Translations under genes and position numbers: made by a program
Notes under the pieces: model-generated
The model's database searches: none
Seen by the model: the letters and a program-made list of their open reading frames with translations, nothing else
Told to the model about the DNA's origin: nothing
From: Verrucomicrobiia bacterium
GTDB lineage: Bacteria > Verrucomicrobiota > Verrucomicrobiia > Palsa-1439
Length of the DNA: 64,000 bases
Assembly (NCBI GenBank): GCA_022072455.1
Contig: JAJVHY010000005.1
Location: 62,001-126,000, forward strand
Direction of reading: 5' to 3'
Shown: in pieces, positions 1-9,784 of the stretch
Numbering within the stretch: position 1 is the stretch's first letter
Layout: every line of letters starts with the position of its first letter

Positions 1-1
1 G

Positions 2-3000
2 ATTGTCCAGGTGCTGGGGACGAATAATTTTGGCGTGGTGGGCACCAATGATGTCCGGTCGGGGATCACCCTGCAGGCCGCGATGAGCAATTCGTTGGGC
101 AGCGGCAGCATCATCGTCGGCAACGGCGCGACCCTGACGCCGACGGTGGCGTGGGGGTTGGGCACGAGCACCAGCACGATCAACACGGGCGGCTGGCTGG
201 CGGTGGATGCTGTGCAGGGAGCGCTCAGCAACGCCACGATCCAACTCAACGGCGGCACCCTGTGGCAGCGCGGGAATATTGGCTCCTTGAGCCTGACCGT
301 GGTGGATGGCGGCGCCATTCGCATCCTATCGTCCTCGGTCATCAGCAACTTCGCCAACGCCGGCAACGCCAACAGCGGCGGCACGTTTACGCACGCGAGT
401 TTGGATTTCACGGCGGCTGACACAACGCTAACCCTGGCCTCGATCATTGACGGCACCGCTGGCGGGATCCGCTATCGGTTCGACAGTGTGACCGTCACCA
501 ACAACGCGACGGTGGAGCTGGCCCGCAGCGGCAATGCCGGCTTCGGGTTGACAGTGTTGTTTTCGAACGTGACCGGCGTCGCCGGCAAGACGCTGAGTGT
601 GACCAACTCCACCGGCAACAACGCCACGCTGACCTTTGTCGGCAACAACAACACATTCAACGGCGGCGTTGAAATTCGCGCCGGCGCGACGGTGGCCAGC
701 GCGATGAGCAACGCGCTCGGCAGCGCGACGGTCTATGTCAACGGCGGCACCCTGCAGATTGCCAACCAGGACGGGCTGGGCGCCGCGGCGGTCGTGGTCA
801 GCAACGGCATCGCCATCGGCAATGTGGCAACGGTGATCTACGGTGGCGACGGCGCGACCGAGCGGTCGAGTCTGGTGACTGGGAGTGGGGCTGTCTGGAC
901 GAACATCGGGACCTTGATCATCGGCGCGGGCACGGGCCAGTCGAACAAGTTGACCGTAGCCAATGGCGGTGTCCTCTTGGCGTCGACCGCGTTGAATGTT
1001 GGCGGCGGCGCGGGCGGCAACAACCAACTCATCGTCGATGGCGGGACCGTCTGGGCGACCACTTTGCGCGCCACCAATACCGGCAACCAAGTGATTCTGA
1101 ACAGCGGCACCATCAATAGCCCCAGCACGTTCATCTCCAACAACGTTTTCACCGTCGGCGATGGCACGGGTGTCGGTGTGTTCAACACCCTTGGCGGTAC
1201 CCACAACTTCGGCAGCGGGATCATCATCGCCAGCAACTCGTTCCTCACCGGCACCGGCACGATCCTCGCCGGCGGACCGCTCGGCGTCACTCTTACCAAC
1301 GGCGGCATCCTGTCCGCTGGGCTCGGCACCACCGGCATCGGCGTGCTCACCGCCAACAACTTGAACTGGCTCAGCGGCGGCATTCTGCAAGTCGATCTGC
1401 AGAACTTCGGCGTCGCCGGCACGGACTACGATTTCCTGCGCCTGACCGGCGCACTGACCAATAGTGGCGCCGGCCTCGTGGTCAATCTGAACACCAATGG
1501 TCTCGGCTCAGCCTTCAACCCGGCAACTGATTACCAACTCTTGATCGGCTCGTTTAACACGCAATTCGGTTTCAGCGCCGGCAACTTCACGGTCAACAAC
1601 AACTTCGGCGCGAGCGGCTGGCAGGTCACGCAGATCGGCACGAACATGTATTTAACCTACTTCGGCACCGCCGCCGTGACGCCGGACTTTGTCTGGGGTT
1701 TTGGCAGCGGCAAGTGGAGCGACGGCCCGCGTTGGACCAACGGAGTCGCCCCGGCTGCCGACGGATTGAAGCTGCAATTTGGGACAAACACGCTGACCCA
1801 ATTCACCGCGACCAACACCAGCATCAGCGCGGTCAATGCGCTGGTGCTCGACGGCGGAGCCAGTGCGCCGATCACCAATTTCCTCGTCGGCAACGCCCTG
1901 ACAATCACCGGCGATGCGGCGGCCATCGTGCAACAAAACCAGGGCGCGTTTGTCATCAGCAACGCGCTGGTGTTGGCGACGAATCTGACGGTACGCGGCA
2001 ATGGCTTGGGAACCGTGACGCTGGCCAGCAACATCACCGGCACGGCCGGTCAGTTTGCCAAACAGGGGGCGTTCAATCTCGTGCTGCGTGGCTCGAACAC
2101 ATTCGTCGCCCCGGTGCTCATGGACAGCCCCGGCGGCGGGACATTGACGCTGGCTAGTTTGTACGCTCTCGGCGCCAACGCCATCACCGTCAGCAACGGC
2201 ATCGTCTTCGCGAGCACCGCCGGCACGTCCTACATCGTGGGTAACGGCTGGAACGATCAGACCGTATTGATCACCGGGGCCGCTTCCACTTGGAGTAATA
2301 CCGCCGTCTTCGCCATCGGCACCAATGCCGCCGTCAACAACGCCGTCACCATTGCCAACAACGGCAGCCTCTTCGCCAGCGCGATCAACATCGGCAACAG
2401 CACCACCGCCACCGGCAACGGCCTCATCATCAGCAATGGCGGCACCGTCCGCGGCGGCCTCATCACCGTCGGCAACAACGGTTCGACCGGCAACTATTTC
2501 AATGTGCTGGGCGGCGGCATCGCCTCCAATGGCGCGGTGACGGTTGGCGGCAACCGGTCCGGCTTCAATCGCATGACCGTGACCAACGCCACGCTCCTCA
2601 GCGGTGGCGCGGTGATCATCGGCAACGGTTCGTCGAACAACACCGCCCAAGTCCTCAGTGGCGGCTCCTGGAATATGGTGGGGCAGACACTGACCATCGG
2701 CACCGGCGCGGCGATTAGCAACGCGCTGGTCGTCAACAGCGGCGCGTTGACCAACGTCGGCGCGACGGCGATTGGCGCGACAGTGGGCACTGCCGGCAAT
2801 AGCCTGACGATCAGCAATGGCGGCCTGTTCCGCAGCACCAGTGTGACCGTCAGCGGCACCAATAACTTCTACAATGTCGGCGGCGTCGGCTCACTCAGCA
2901 CCGTCTCCAACAGCACGATCACCCTCAACGGTTTCGGCGAGCTCATGACCGTCACCAACGCCAGCCTCCGCAGCACCGTGACGATTGTTGGGAACGGCAC

Positions 3001-6000
3001 CTCCAGCAATACCGTTCGCGTTCTCGCTGGTTCGATATGGGATCTTCAGGGCAACGCGTTGAACCTCGGGGGCAATTTCGCTGGAACGGGTACCGGCAAT
3101 GTGTTTGTGGTGGACGGCGGCGGAATTGTGAACGGCGCGGTGGTGACCAATATTGGGAACACTGGCGGCGCCAGCGGGGGCGCGCCACTCGTCATCGGCG
3201 GGGCCGGTGGTAGCGACTTCCAGAGCCTGATCATCAGCAATGGCGGCGCGCTGGCGGTGACGGTGGTCGGCAACGCCGTGCGCCTTGGCGAAGGTCGGGT
3301 CGGCAACCGGGTGATCGTGGATAACGGAACATTTACATCCGTCGACTATTTGACTGTTGGGGGCGTCGGTGGGAGCAACAACTTCCTCGTGGTCACCAAT
3401 GGCGGCTATGTTCGCCTCTCCACCTTGAACGTGGGTTCGCTGGCGGGTATCGGCGCGGCGAGCAATACGGTCATCGTGGCAGGAGCCAACACGGGCGGGG
3501 CCAAGGCGATCATTGACCTCAACGGTACCGGGGCTCTCCAAATCGGCGGGACCGCGGTTTACGCCACGAACAACTGGGTGTTCATCCGGCAAGACGGAAT
3601 TATAACCAATGCTGGCGGGGGAGTTGTCATCGGCAACGTGGCTTCGGCTGCCAACAATGGTCTTGTGGTCACCAACGGTGGCGCGCTGTTCAGCGGGGCA
3701 GTGACGGTCGGCGGCAGCAATAATGCCTATATCATTGACGGCGGGTCCGTCGGTAGCGTCGTCTCCAACGGCGCGGTCACCATCAACGGCAATAACTTCA
3801 TGACCGTGACCAATGCGACGGTGCAACTGGGCGGCAACCTCGTGGTAGGCAACGGCGGTTCCAATGCAGTCGTCAACATCAACCGCGATAGCCTTGTGAA
3901 CCTGCAGAGTAATTTCCTGGCGATTCAAGGCGGCACGGTCACCTCCAACAACAGCGTGACCATCAACGCCGGTACGGTGACCAATGCCCAGTTCTCGATG
4001 GGAGCCACGGGGAATGGCGTGACCATGCGCAACAACAGTCTGATCATCACCAACGGCGGCAAGCTATTCAGCAGTGGCGGCACGATTGCCTTCAACAATT
4101 CGACCGCCGGCGCCGAGTCCAGCAGCAACGTCGTGCTGGTGACCGGCCTGGGATCCAGCTGGAATATGAACGCTGGCAGCCTCACCATTGCGTGGGACAA
4201 CAACGCCGGCAGCTCGAACAAATTGTTCTACAACACGCTGCGCATTGACGACGGCGCCGTGGTGACCAATTTCTCAACGGTGTCAGGTTCTTTCATGCTG
4301 GGGCGCACGGTGGGCAGTACCTCATCGACCAAGACATACAGCAATTACCTGATCATTGCCAACGGCGGCCAACTCTGGACGGCCGGCAACAGCTACGTGG
4401 GCACGACGTCCGGCGGCACCGGCACCAACCTTGCCAATGGCGCGACCGTGACCACCGGCGGGTTGTGGGACTTGGGCGGGAAAGTGCTGATCATCGGGCA
4501 CACGTGGAGCGGCGGTGGTTATGTAGCCAGTAACTTCTTGAGTGTCACCGACGGTGGCGTCCTCAACAACGGCAGCCTCGTCATTGGCGGCTCTGGTTTC
4601 GGCGGCAGTGGCGCGCCCGTCGCTTGGGGTAACCAATTCCTCATTTCGGGCGCGAGCACGGTGACGGTGGCCTCACTGAACATCGGCTACGCGAATATTC
4701 CCGCGGCTCAAGCCATTGGCAATAGCGCGACCATTGGCGGAGCCGGGGCTGCTCCGTATTTCTCGAATGCGACGATCACGGTCGGGTTCGGCGGCCCCAA
4801 CGCATGGAGCAACTCCTTGACCGCCACCAACTCCACCATCATCGGCGGACTCGTCGTCGGCTCCGGCGCCAACAGCAACAGCGCCACGATTTGGAGCGGC
4901 GTCAACTGGAACGCGCTGGGCAACAACGTCACTGTCGGCAGCGGCGCGGCCACCGGCAACACCGTGACGGTCAATGGCAGCGTGTTCACCAACATCAACA
5001 GCCTCACCATCGGTACGGCGGCAACCTCTGTGAATAATCAACTCGTCCTCACCAACGGCGCCCAACTCTTTGCCGCCAGCGTCAGTCTCGGCGGTGCTGT
5101 AGCGACCGACAATCGCGCGCTGGTTCTCGACGGGGCCCTGCTCGAAGCCAACACGCTGGTCACAGGCGCGGGCGCCGGCAACACCCTCAGTAACCGCAAC
5201 GCCACCTATCAGTTCACCTTGGCCTCCCCGGTCATCACCCCCAATGGGGCCGACCGAATCGCCATCACGGACGGCACGATCTCGTTCCGGGCGATCAGCA
5301 ATGCAGACGTGACCAACAACTTTGGCAACGGGGCGCTCAAGGGGATCACTTTTGCCGGGGTCAATACGTTCCAGTTAAACGCCGCCAGCAACACCACCGC
5401 CGGCCAGACCTACACCTTCCAGCAAGTCGCCGGCAACCCGTCGAACTATGTGAACCTCGCCATGGTCAATGGCCACACGGCGTACCGGGGCGGCAATCTC
5501 ACGATTGGCAGTACGGGTTCGATGTTGGTTTCCAGTACGACCGCCACGGTGACCGGTCTCTTTACCAACCAAGGGCAAACCCGGCTCGTCAGCAGCGCCG
5601 CCGCGTTTTCCAGCGGCGTGATCAATGCCGGGGTATTCTCGCTCCAAAACTCGACGCTGACCGGCGCCTTCACCAACTTGGCGACCGGCACGCTCCAAGG
5701 GGACGGGGTGGTAGTCGGCGAGGTGGTGAGCTTTGGTACCAACAGCCCGGGCTTCTCGGTTGGGACGTTGACCATCACCGGCAATCTGACCTTGGCCAGC
5801 AGTGCCGTGACGGTAATGGAGTTGACCGGCGGTGGAACGAATGACCAGTTTGTGGTGAGCGGGCTCATGACCTACGGCGGTCAGTTGATCGTGACCAACA
5901 GCACCGGATTCACCTTCGCCGCGGGCCAGACTTTCCAATTGTTTGATTTTGGCAGTCAGGTGGGGAGTTTCAGTCTGACGAACTTGCCGGATTTGACGGC

Positions 6001-6139
6001 GTTCAGTCTGACGTGGGACACGACCCAGTTGGCGGCCCAAGGTTTGTTGGTGGTGGTGCCCGAACCATCCACGCTGTTGCTGTTAGTCCTCGGTGGCGTG
6101 GGTTTGGCGGCGTTGATGCGCCGGCGCGCTCGGAGCTGA
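2..6139 (+). CDS. Giant beta-repeat surface protein with PEP-CTERM anchor (5' truncated)
   Basis: The reading frame is open from the first bases of the window, so only the last ~2,045 residues are seen and the start lies upstream. The protein is extremely rich in Gly, Asn, Thr, Ser and Ala. It is built from imperfect strand-turn units with a recurrent (N/Q)-x-L-x-(I/V)-(T/S)-N-G-G core, as in autotransporter-like passenger repeats, which predicts a long right-handed beta-helix. The C terminus is a PEP-CTERM tripartite signal: VPEPST, a Leu/Val/Gly membrane segment and a final RRRARS basic cluster. Families of this kind are exported and processed by an exosortase at the cell surface, and they are common in Verrucomicrobiota. 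The gene ends 11 bases from the convergent fucosidase gene. Ligand and exact role are unknown; adhesion or matrix function is an inference. Confidence 0.85.
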   Translation: MVQVLGTNNFGVVGTNDVRSGITLQAAMSNSLGSGSIIVGNGATLTPTVAWGLGTSTSTINTGGWLAVDAVQGALSNATIQLNGGTLWQRGNIGSLSLTVVDGGAIRILSSSVISNFANAGNANSGGTFTHASLDFTAADTTLTLASIIDGTAGGIRYRFDSVTVTNNATVELARSGNAGFGLTVLFSNVTGVAGKTLSVTNSTGNNATLTFVGNNNTFNGGVEIRAGATVASAMSNALGSATVYVNGGTLQIANQDGLGAAAVVVSNGIAIGNVATVIYGGDGATERSSLVTGSGAVWTNIGTLIIGAGTGQSNKLTVANGGVLLASTALNVGGGAGGNNQLIVDGGTVWATTLRATNTGNQVILNSGTINSPSTFISNNVFTVGDGTGVGVFNTLGGTHNFGSGIIIASNSFLTGTGTILAGGPLGVTLTNGGILSAGLGTTGIGVLTANNLNWLSGGILQVDLQNFGVAGTDYDFLRLTGALTNSGAGLVVNLNTNGLGSAFNPATDYQLLIGSFNTQFGFSAGNFTVNNNFGASGWQVTQIGTNMYLTYFGTAAVTPDFVWGFGSGKWSDGPRWTNGVAPAADGLKLQFGTNTLTQFTATNTSISAVNALVLDGGASAPITNFLVGNALTITGDAAAIVQQNQGAFVISNALVLATNLTVRGNGLGTVTLASNITGTAGQFAKQGAFNLVLRGSNTFVAPVLMDSPGGGTLTLASLYALGANAITVSNGIVFASTAGTSYIVGNGWNDQTVLITGAASTWSNTAVFAIGTNAAVNNAVTIANNGSLFASAINIGNSTTATGNGLIISNGGTVRGGLITVGNNGSTGNYFNVLGGGIASNGAVTVGGNRSGFNRMTVTNATLLSGGAVIIGNGSSNNTAQVLSGGSWNMVGQTLTIGTGAAISNALVVNSGALTNVGATAIGATVGTAGNSLTISNGGLFRSTSVTVSGTNNFYNVGGVGSLSTVSNSTITLNGFGELMTVTNASLRSTVTIVGNGTSSNTVRVLAGSIWDLQGNALNLGGNFAGTGTGNVFVVDGGGIVNGAVVTNIGNTGGASGGAPLVIGGAGGSDFQSLIISNGGALAVTVVGNAVRLGEGRVGNRVIVDNGTFTSVDYLTVGGVGGSNNFLVVTNGGYVRLSTLNVGSLAGIGAASNTVIVAGANTGGAKAIIDLNGTGALQIGGTAVYATNNWVFIRQDGIITNAGGGVVIGNVASAANNGLVVTNGGALFSGAVTVGGSNNAYIIDGGSVGSVVSNGAVTINGNNFMTVTNATVQLGGNLVVGNGGSNAVVNINRDSLVNLQSNFLAIQGGTVTSNNSVTINAGTVTNAQFSMGATGNGVTMRNNSLIITNGGKLFSSGGTIAFNNSTAGAESSSNVVLVTGLGSSWNMNAGSLTIAWDNNAGSSNKLFYNTLRIDDGAVVTNFSTVSGSFMLGRTVGSTSSTKTYSNYLIIANGGQLWTAGNSYVGTTSGGTGTNLANGATVTTGGLWDLGGKVLIIGHTWSGGGYVASNFLSVTDGGVLNNGSLVIGGSGFGGSGAPVAWGNQFLISGASTVTVASLNIGYANIPAAQAIGNSATIGGAGAAPYFSNATITVGFGGPNAWSNSLTATNSTIIGGLVVGSGANSNSATIWSGVNWNALGNNVTVGSGAATGNTVTVNGSVFTNINSLTIGTAATSVNNQLVLTNGAQLFAASVSLGGAVATDNRALVLDGALLEANTLVTGAGAGNTLSNRNATYQFTLASPVITPNGADRIAITDGTISFRAISNADVTNNFGNGALKGITFAGVNTFQLNAASNTTAGQTYTFQQVAGNPSNYVNLAMVNGHTAYRGGNLTIGSTGSMLVSSTTATVTGLFTNQGQTRLVSSAAAFSSGVINAGVFSLQNSTLTGAFTNLATGTLQGDGVVVGEVVSFGTNSPGFSVGTLTITGNLTLASSAVTVMELTGGGTNDQFVVSGLMTYGGQLIVTNSTGFTFAAGQTFQLFDFGSQVGSFSLTNLPDLTAFSLTWDTTQLAAQGLLVVVPEPSTLLLLVLGGVGLAALMRRRARS
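945..5070 (+). repeat. Degenerate strand-turn repeats in the giant surface protein
   Basis: The core L-x-(I/V)-(T/S/A)-N-G-(G/A)-x-(L/V/F) recurs near positions 945, 2416, 2800, 3223, 3380, 3655, 4033, 4343 and 5036. The copies lie at irregular intervals of about 150 to 400 bases, with weaker copies between them. They have diverged in sequence but keep the Asn-Gly-Gly turn, as expected for coils of a beta-solenoid. At DNA level the units are not identical. Confidence 0.6.
6059..6136 (+). other. PEP-CTERM sorting signal
   Basis: The last 26 residues of the surface protein start with PEPST, continue with about 14 hydrophobic residues, and end in the basic tail RRRARS. This is the classic exosortase recognition layout. 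No exosortase (EpsH/XrtA-like) gene is visible in this window. Confidence 0.85.
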
Positions 6140-6150
6140 CGGCAGTTCGG

Positions 6151-7407
6151 CTACTTGAGTTCCAAGGCAACCACGGTATCGAGTTCGTCCGGTAATTGGG
6201 CGCAGGGGAGGTGGAGGAACTCGGCGTTGGTTTTCCCGGCATTCCACGGGCGACTCATGTTGACCTCGGAGCCGTCGCTGAGGAGGCGGGCTTTGCGGAT
6301 TTTGTCTTGGAGGCCGAGCAAGGCAATCGGGCCGGCGGGTTTGTTGAAAATATGCGCGTAAAGCATGTTCCCATTACGCGTGTAGCGGCCCCACTCGGGT
6401 TTGGGCAGGTTGGCATTGCCGCAGCCGTAGATGCTGGTGCCGTTGCGGTCGAGCCACGCGCCGATGGCGGCGAGCCGGTCAATGCTTTCCGGCTGGAATT
6501 CACCCAGTGCTGTTGGGCCGACGTTGAGGAGAAGGTTGCCGCCTTTGGAAACGCATTCGACGAGCATGTGAACAATTTGCTGGGGCGATTTGAACTCGTG
6601 GTCGTCGCGGGCGTAGCCCCAATGTTTGTTCATCGTGATGCAGGCTTCCCAGACTTGCGGTTCGCCGCGCGCGTTCACGACGCCTTCGGGCGGGATGATT
6701 TGTTCGGGCGAGGCAAAATCGCCGTAGGCGGCGGCATTGCTGGGGTCTTCGTGACCGGCGACAAGCCGGTTGTCCATGATGATGTCGGACTGGAGTGACC
6801 GGGTCATTTTCACCAACTCCGCTGCGCGCCACTTCTCGCCGGCCATGTCGTCGTAACTGAAATCAAACCAGATGATGTCAATCTTGCCGTAGTTCGTGAG
6901 CAGTTCCCGGACTTGGCCGTGCATGAAGTCGAGATAGCGATTGAAGTCGCGTGGCTTCGCCTTGAAGGCCGCGTCGTCCCGCAGCGGATGCAGCCGGTCC
7001 ACGGGATAATCGGGGTGATGCCAGTCAATCAGCGAAAAGTAAAAACCCACGCGAAGGCCTTCCGCGCGAAACGCTTCGACGTATTCGCGAGCCAGATCGC
7101 GTCCACCCGGAGTGTTCGTGCATTTGTAGTCGGTGAGCTGCGTGTCGAACATGCAGAAACCTTCGTGATGTTTCGCGCCCATCACGGCGTATTTCTGACC
7201 GGCTTGCCGGGCGAGCGCGGCCCATTTCTTTGGATCGTACCGGCGCGGATTCCACTCCTCGAAAAACGGTTGATAGGCCTCGAGAGGGATTTTCTCGTAA
7301 TGGCGGACCCATTCCCCGCGGGCGGGGATCGAGTACAATCCCCAGTGAAGGAATAATCCGAACCGGGCCTGCGTAAACCAATCAGTGCGACTCGTAGCGG
7401 TAGTCAT
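6151..7407 (-). CDS. Alpha-L-fucosidase, GH29
   Basis: This 418-residue protein matches the GH29 fold from its first residues (WFTQARFGLFLHWG at about 10-23). It has the family KHHEGF motif at 79-84 and the WFDF motif at 180-183, whose Asp182 is the expected nucleophile. GH29 enzymes release alpha-linked L-fucose from glycans with retention of configuration. No signal peptide is seen, so it probably works in the cytoplasm on imported oligosaccharides. The C-terminal beta-sandwich is short compared with many family members. The general acid of GH29 is poorly conserved and I do not assign it. The gene stands alone on the minus strand; its start codon directly follows an 8-base-arm inverted repeat. 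Whether fucose or a related sugar is the substrate cannot be decided from sequence. Confidence 0.88.
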   Translation of the reverse strand: MTTATSRTDWFTQARFGLFLHWGLYSIPARGEWVRHYEKIPLEAYQPFFEEWNPRRYDPKKWAALARQAGQKYAVMGAKHHEGFCMFDTQLTDYKCTNTPGGRDLAREYVEAFRAEGLRVGFYFSLIDWHHPDYPVDRLHPLRDDAAFKAKPRDFNRYLDFMHGQVRELLTNYGKIDIIWFDFSYDDMAGEKWRAAELVKMTRSLQSDIIMDNRLVAGHEDPSNAAAYGDFASPEQIIPPEGVVNARGEPQVWEACITMNKHWGYARDDHEFKSPQQIVHMLVECVSKGGNLLLNVGPTALGEFQPESIDRLAAIGAWLDRNGTSIYGCGNANLPKPEWGRYTRNGNMLYAHIFNKPAGPIALLGLQDKIRKARLLSDGSEVNMSRPWNAGKTNAEFLHLPCAQLPDELDTVVALELK

Positions 7408-7409
7408 TA

Positions 7410-7439
7410 GGCCGGGCAGACTACTAGAAAAGCCCGGCC
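7410..7439 (-). promoter_or_regulatory. Inverted repeat at the fucosidase start
   Basis: GGCCGGGC and GCCCGGCC form perfect 8-base arms around a 14-base spacer, ending two bases before the fucosidase ATG. In the mRNA this would fold into a hairpin over the ribosome-binding region. As DNA it could be an operator in the divergent gap with the oxygenase gene. Confidence 0.5.
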
Positions 7440-7534
7440 GGTGCGCGGGATTTTCGCGCCGATAATCCGGTTTTTCCGTTGCCGTCGAAATGCTCCATCT
7501 GGCACTATCATTGCAAGCTGGAGGGTTGCAACCA

Positions 7535-9784
7535 ATGAGTCAGACCATCACGCCCGATTATAGTCTTACCGGCGTCAATGCCGCGCTCGCGGTGGAAAAA
7601 GGCCTCGCCGAAGCCGAGTGGTACACCACCCCGATCCCGAAAACGGTCCTGCGCCAGTTTCTCGAACGCCGCGACGGGCCGGCCATTCGCGACACGCTCT
7701 TGCTCATCGCGCTGCTGGTCGGCACCGGTTACGCCACGGTCGCACTCTGGGGGACGTGGTGGGCGGTCATTCCGTATTTGATTTACGCCGTGCTCTACGG
7801 GACGAGTTCGGACTCGCGCTGGCATGAATGCGGCCACGCTACCGCGTTCAAGACCGACTGGATGAACACCGTCGTCTATGAAGTGGCGTCGTTCATGGTC
7901 ATGCGCGAATCTGTCGTTTGGCGCTGGAGCCACACCCGGCATCACAGCGACACCATCATCGTGGGGCGCGATCCCGAAATCCAGATTCCACGACCGCCAG
8001 ATTTGCGTGGGCTGGTGCTGGCGCTGTTCTGCATTGGCGTTTATCGCAAATACTTTCCCAACTTGCTCCGTCATGCGCTCGGAAAAGTCACCGATGCCGA
8101 GCGCACCTTCATCCCGCCCAGCGAATTCCGGAAGGTCGCGCGGAATGCCCGGATTTGTCTCGCGATTTACGCGGCGGTGATCGCGGCGGCCATTGTCTGG
8201 CAGAGTTGGATTCCGATTTTCCTGTTTATCCTGCCGCAGTTTTTCGGGACGTGGCTGATGATTGTTCACAATACGACTCAGCATGCCGGCTTGGCCGAGA
8301 ATGTCCTCGACCACCGGCTCAACTGCCGGACCGTGTACATGAACCCGATCAGCCGGTTCATCTACTGGAACATGAACTACCACGTCGAACACCACATGTT
8401 CCCGCTCGTGCCGTACCACGCGTTGCCCAAATTGCATCAGGCCGTCCAGGCCGACTTCCCGCCGCCGTATCCTTCGATCCTCTCTGCCTGGCGCGAAATC
8501 CTCCCCACAATCCGCCGGCAAGTGAAAGATCCCGGCTACCACATCAAACGCCAGTTGCCGGCACCGCAACAACGGACGACTGATGCGCCCCGCACCTCCT
8601 CCGCCACACTGGATGCCGACGGTTGGATTGAGGTTTGCGCCGACGCTGATCTGGCCAAAGCGGATGTGCTGCGGTTCGACTACGGGCGCAAAACGTTTGC
8701 GCTCGCTCGCGACGAAGCCGGCCAGTTGTTTGCGACCGACGGCATCTGCACCCACGGCAACACGCATTTGGGCAACGGCCTCGTCATCGGCGGCCTGATC
8801 GAATGCCCCAAACACAACGGCCGGTTCAACCTCGCCGACGGCTCACCGGCGCGGGCGCCGGTCTGTCGCGGTTTGGCGACATATCCCCTCGAAAGCCGGC
8901 AAGGCCGATTGTTCCTCAACGTGCTCCGTGCCGGTGGCGTCGGCGCGCGCCAACAAAAAACTTGGCAGTTGCGCGTCGTCAGCAACCGCAGCGTCGCCAC
9001 GTTCATCCGGGAGTTGGTTTTCGAGCCGCTGGAGAAAATCGAGTTCACGCCCGGTGATTACCTGCAATTCGACATCCCGGCATACGACACTATTCGCTTC
9101 CGGGATTTCGACATTCCGGCACCCTACGCCGCCGTCTGGGAAGCCCAACACATCTTTGATCTTGTCGCGCAGAATCCCGCCCCGGGCCGGCGGAACAACT
9201 ACTCACTTGCCGGTAGTCCGCAGACCGAATCCAATCTCCGCTTCAACATCCGCATCGCCACGCCGCCGCCGGGACAAGATTGCCCGCCCGGCGTCGGCTC
9301 CGCCTACATGTTCAACCTCAAACCCGGTGACACCGTTACCGCCATCGGCCCATTCGGCGATTTCCACATCAAACCGACCCAGAAAGAAATGGTCTACATC
9401 GGCGGCGGTTCCGGTATGGCGCCGTTGCGCTCCCACATCGCGCATTTGTTTGAGAGCGCGCCGACGAAACGCCGGGTGAGTTTCTGGTACGGCGCGCGGT
9501 CCCGGCAGGAAATCTTTTACGACGATTATTTCACCGGGTTGGCCGCGAAGTTTTCGAACTTCCATTTCCATCGCGCGTTGTCCGCACCGTTGTCTGAGGA
9601 CAACTGGACCGGCCACCGTGGGTTCATTAACGAAGTGGTGCTGGAACAATATCTGAAATCCCACGCGAATATCCGGGCCGTCGAATTCTATCTCTGCGGC
9701 CCACCGCAGATGATCAAAGCCTGCCTCAAAATGCTCAATCAACTTGGCGTCGCCGACTCCCAAATCGCCTACGACGAATTTTAA
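7535..9784 (+). CDS. Desaturase/hydroxylase-Rieske-NqrF-type reductase fusion (MocDEF-like)
   Basis: The 749-residue protein is a self-contained oxygenase with three modules. Residues ~1-340 form a membrane fatty-acid-desaturase/hydroxylase domain with di-iron His boxes HECGH (97-101), HTRHH (133-137) and HVEHH (283-287), and several hydrophobic segments. Residues ~365-460 form a Rieske [2Fe-2S] domain (CTHGNTHLG, then CPKHNG). Residues ~475-749 closely resemble the FAD/NADH part of NqrF (YSLAGSP for FAD, YIGGGSGMAPLRSH and YLCGPPQM for NADH). The first two modules resemble MocD and MocE, the rhizopine O-demethylase components, so oxidative demethylation or hydroxylation is a reasonable guess. 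The start at 7535 is chosen because GGAGGG lies nine bases upstream; an in-frame upstream ATG lacks such a site. The stop overlaps that of the convergent operon by a few bases. Confidence 0.85.
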   Translation: MSQTITPDYSLTGVNAALAVEKGLAEAEWYTTPIPKTVLRQFLERRDGPAIRDTLLLIALLVGTGYATVALWGTWWAVIPYLIYAVLYGTSSDSRWHECGHATAFKTDWMNTVVYEVASFMVMRESVVWRWSHTRHHSDTIIVGRDPEIQIPRPPDLRGLVLALFCIGVYRKYFPNLLRHALGKVTDAERTFIPPSEFRKVARNARICLAIYAAVIAAAIVWQSWIPIFLFILPQFFGTWLMIVHNTTQHAGLAENVLDHRLNCRTVYMNPISRFIYWNMNYHVEHHMFPLVPYHALPKLHQAVQADFPPPYPSILSAWREILPTIRRQVKDPGYHIKRQLPAPQQRTTDAPRTSSATLDADGWIEVCADADLAKADVLRFDYGRKTFALARDEAGQLFATDGICTHGNTHLGNGLVIGGLIECPKHNGRFNLADGSPARAPVCRGLATYPLESRQGRLFLNVLRAGGVGARQQKTWQLRVVSNRSVATFIRELVFEPLEKIEFTPGDYLQFDIPAYDTIRFRDFDIPAPYAAVWEAQHIFDLVAQNPAPGRRNNYSLAGSPQTESNLRFNIRIATPPPGQDCPPGVGSAYMFNLKPGDTVTAIGPFGDFHIKPTQKEMVYIGGGSGMAPLRSHIAHLFESAPTKRRVSFWYGARSRQEIFYDDYFTGLAAKFSNFHFHRALSAPLSEDNWTGHRGFINEVVLEQYLKSHANIRAVEFYLCGPPQMIKACLKMLNQLGVADSQIAYDEF

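Noticed and set aside
428-1390. 320-codon minus-strand frame inside the giant surface protein
   Set aside because: It arises from the biased Gly/Asn/Thr repeats read backwards; similar frames occur all along the repeats.
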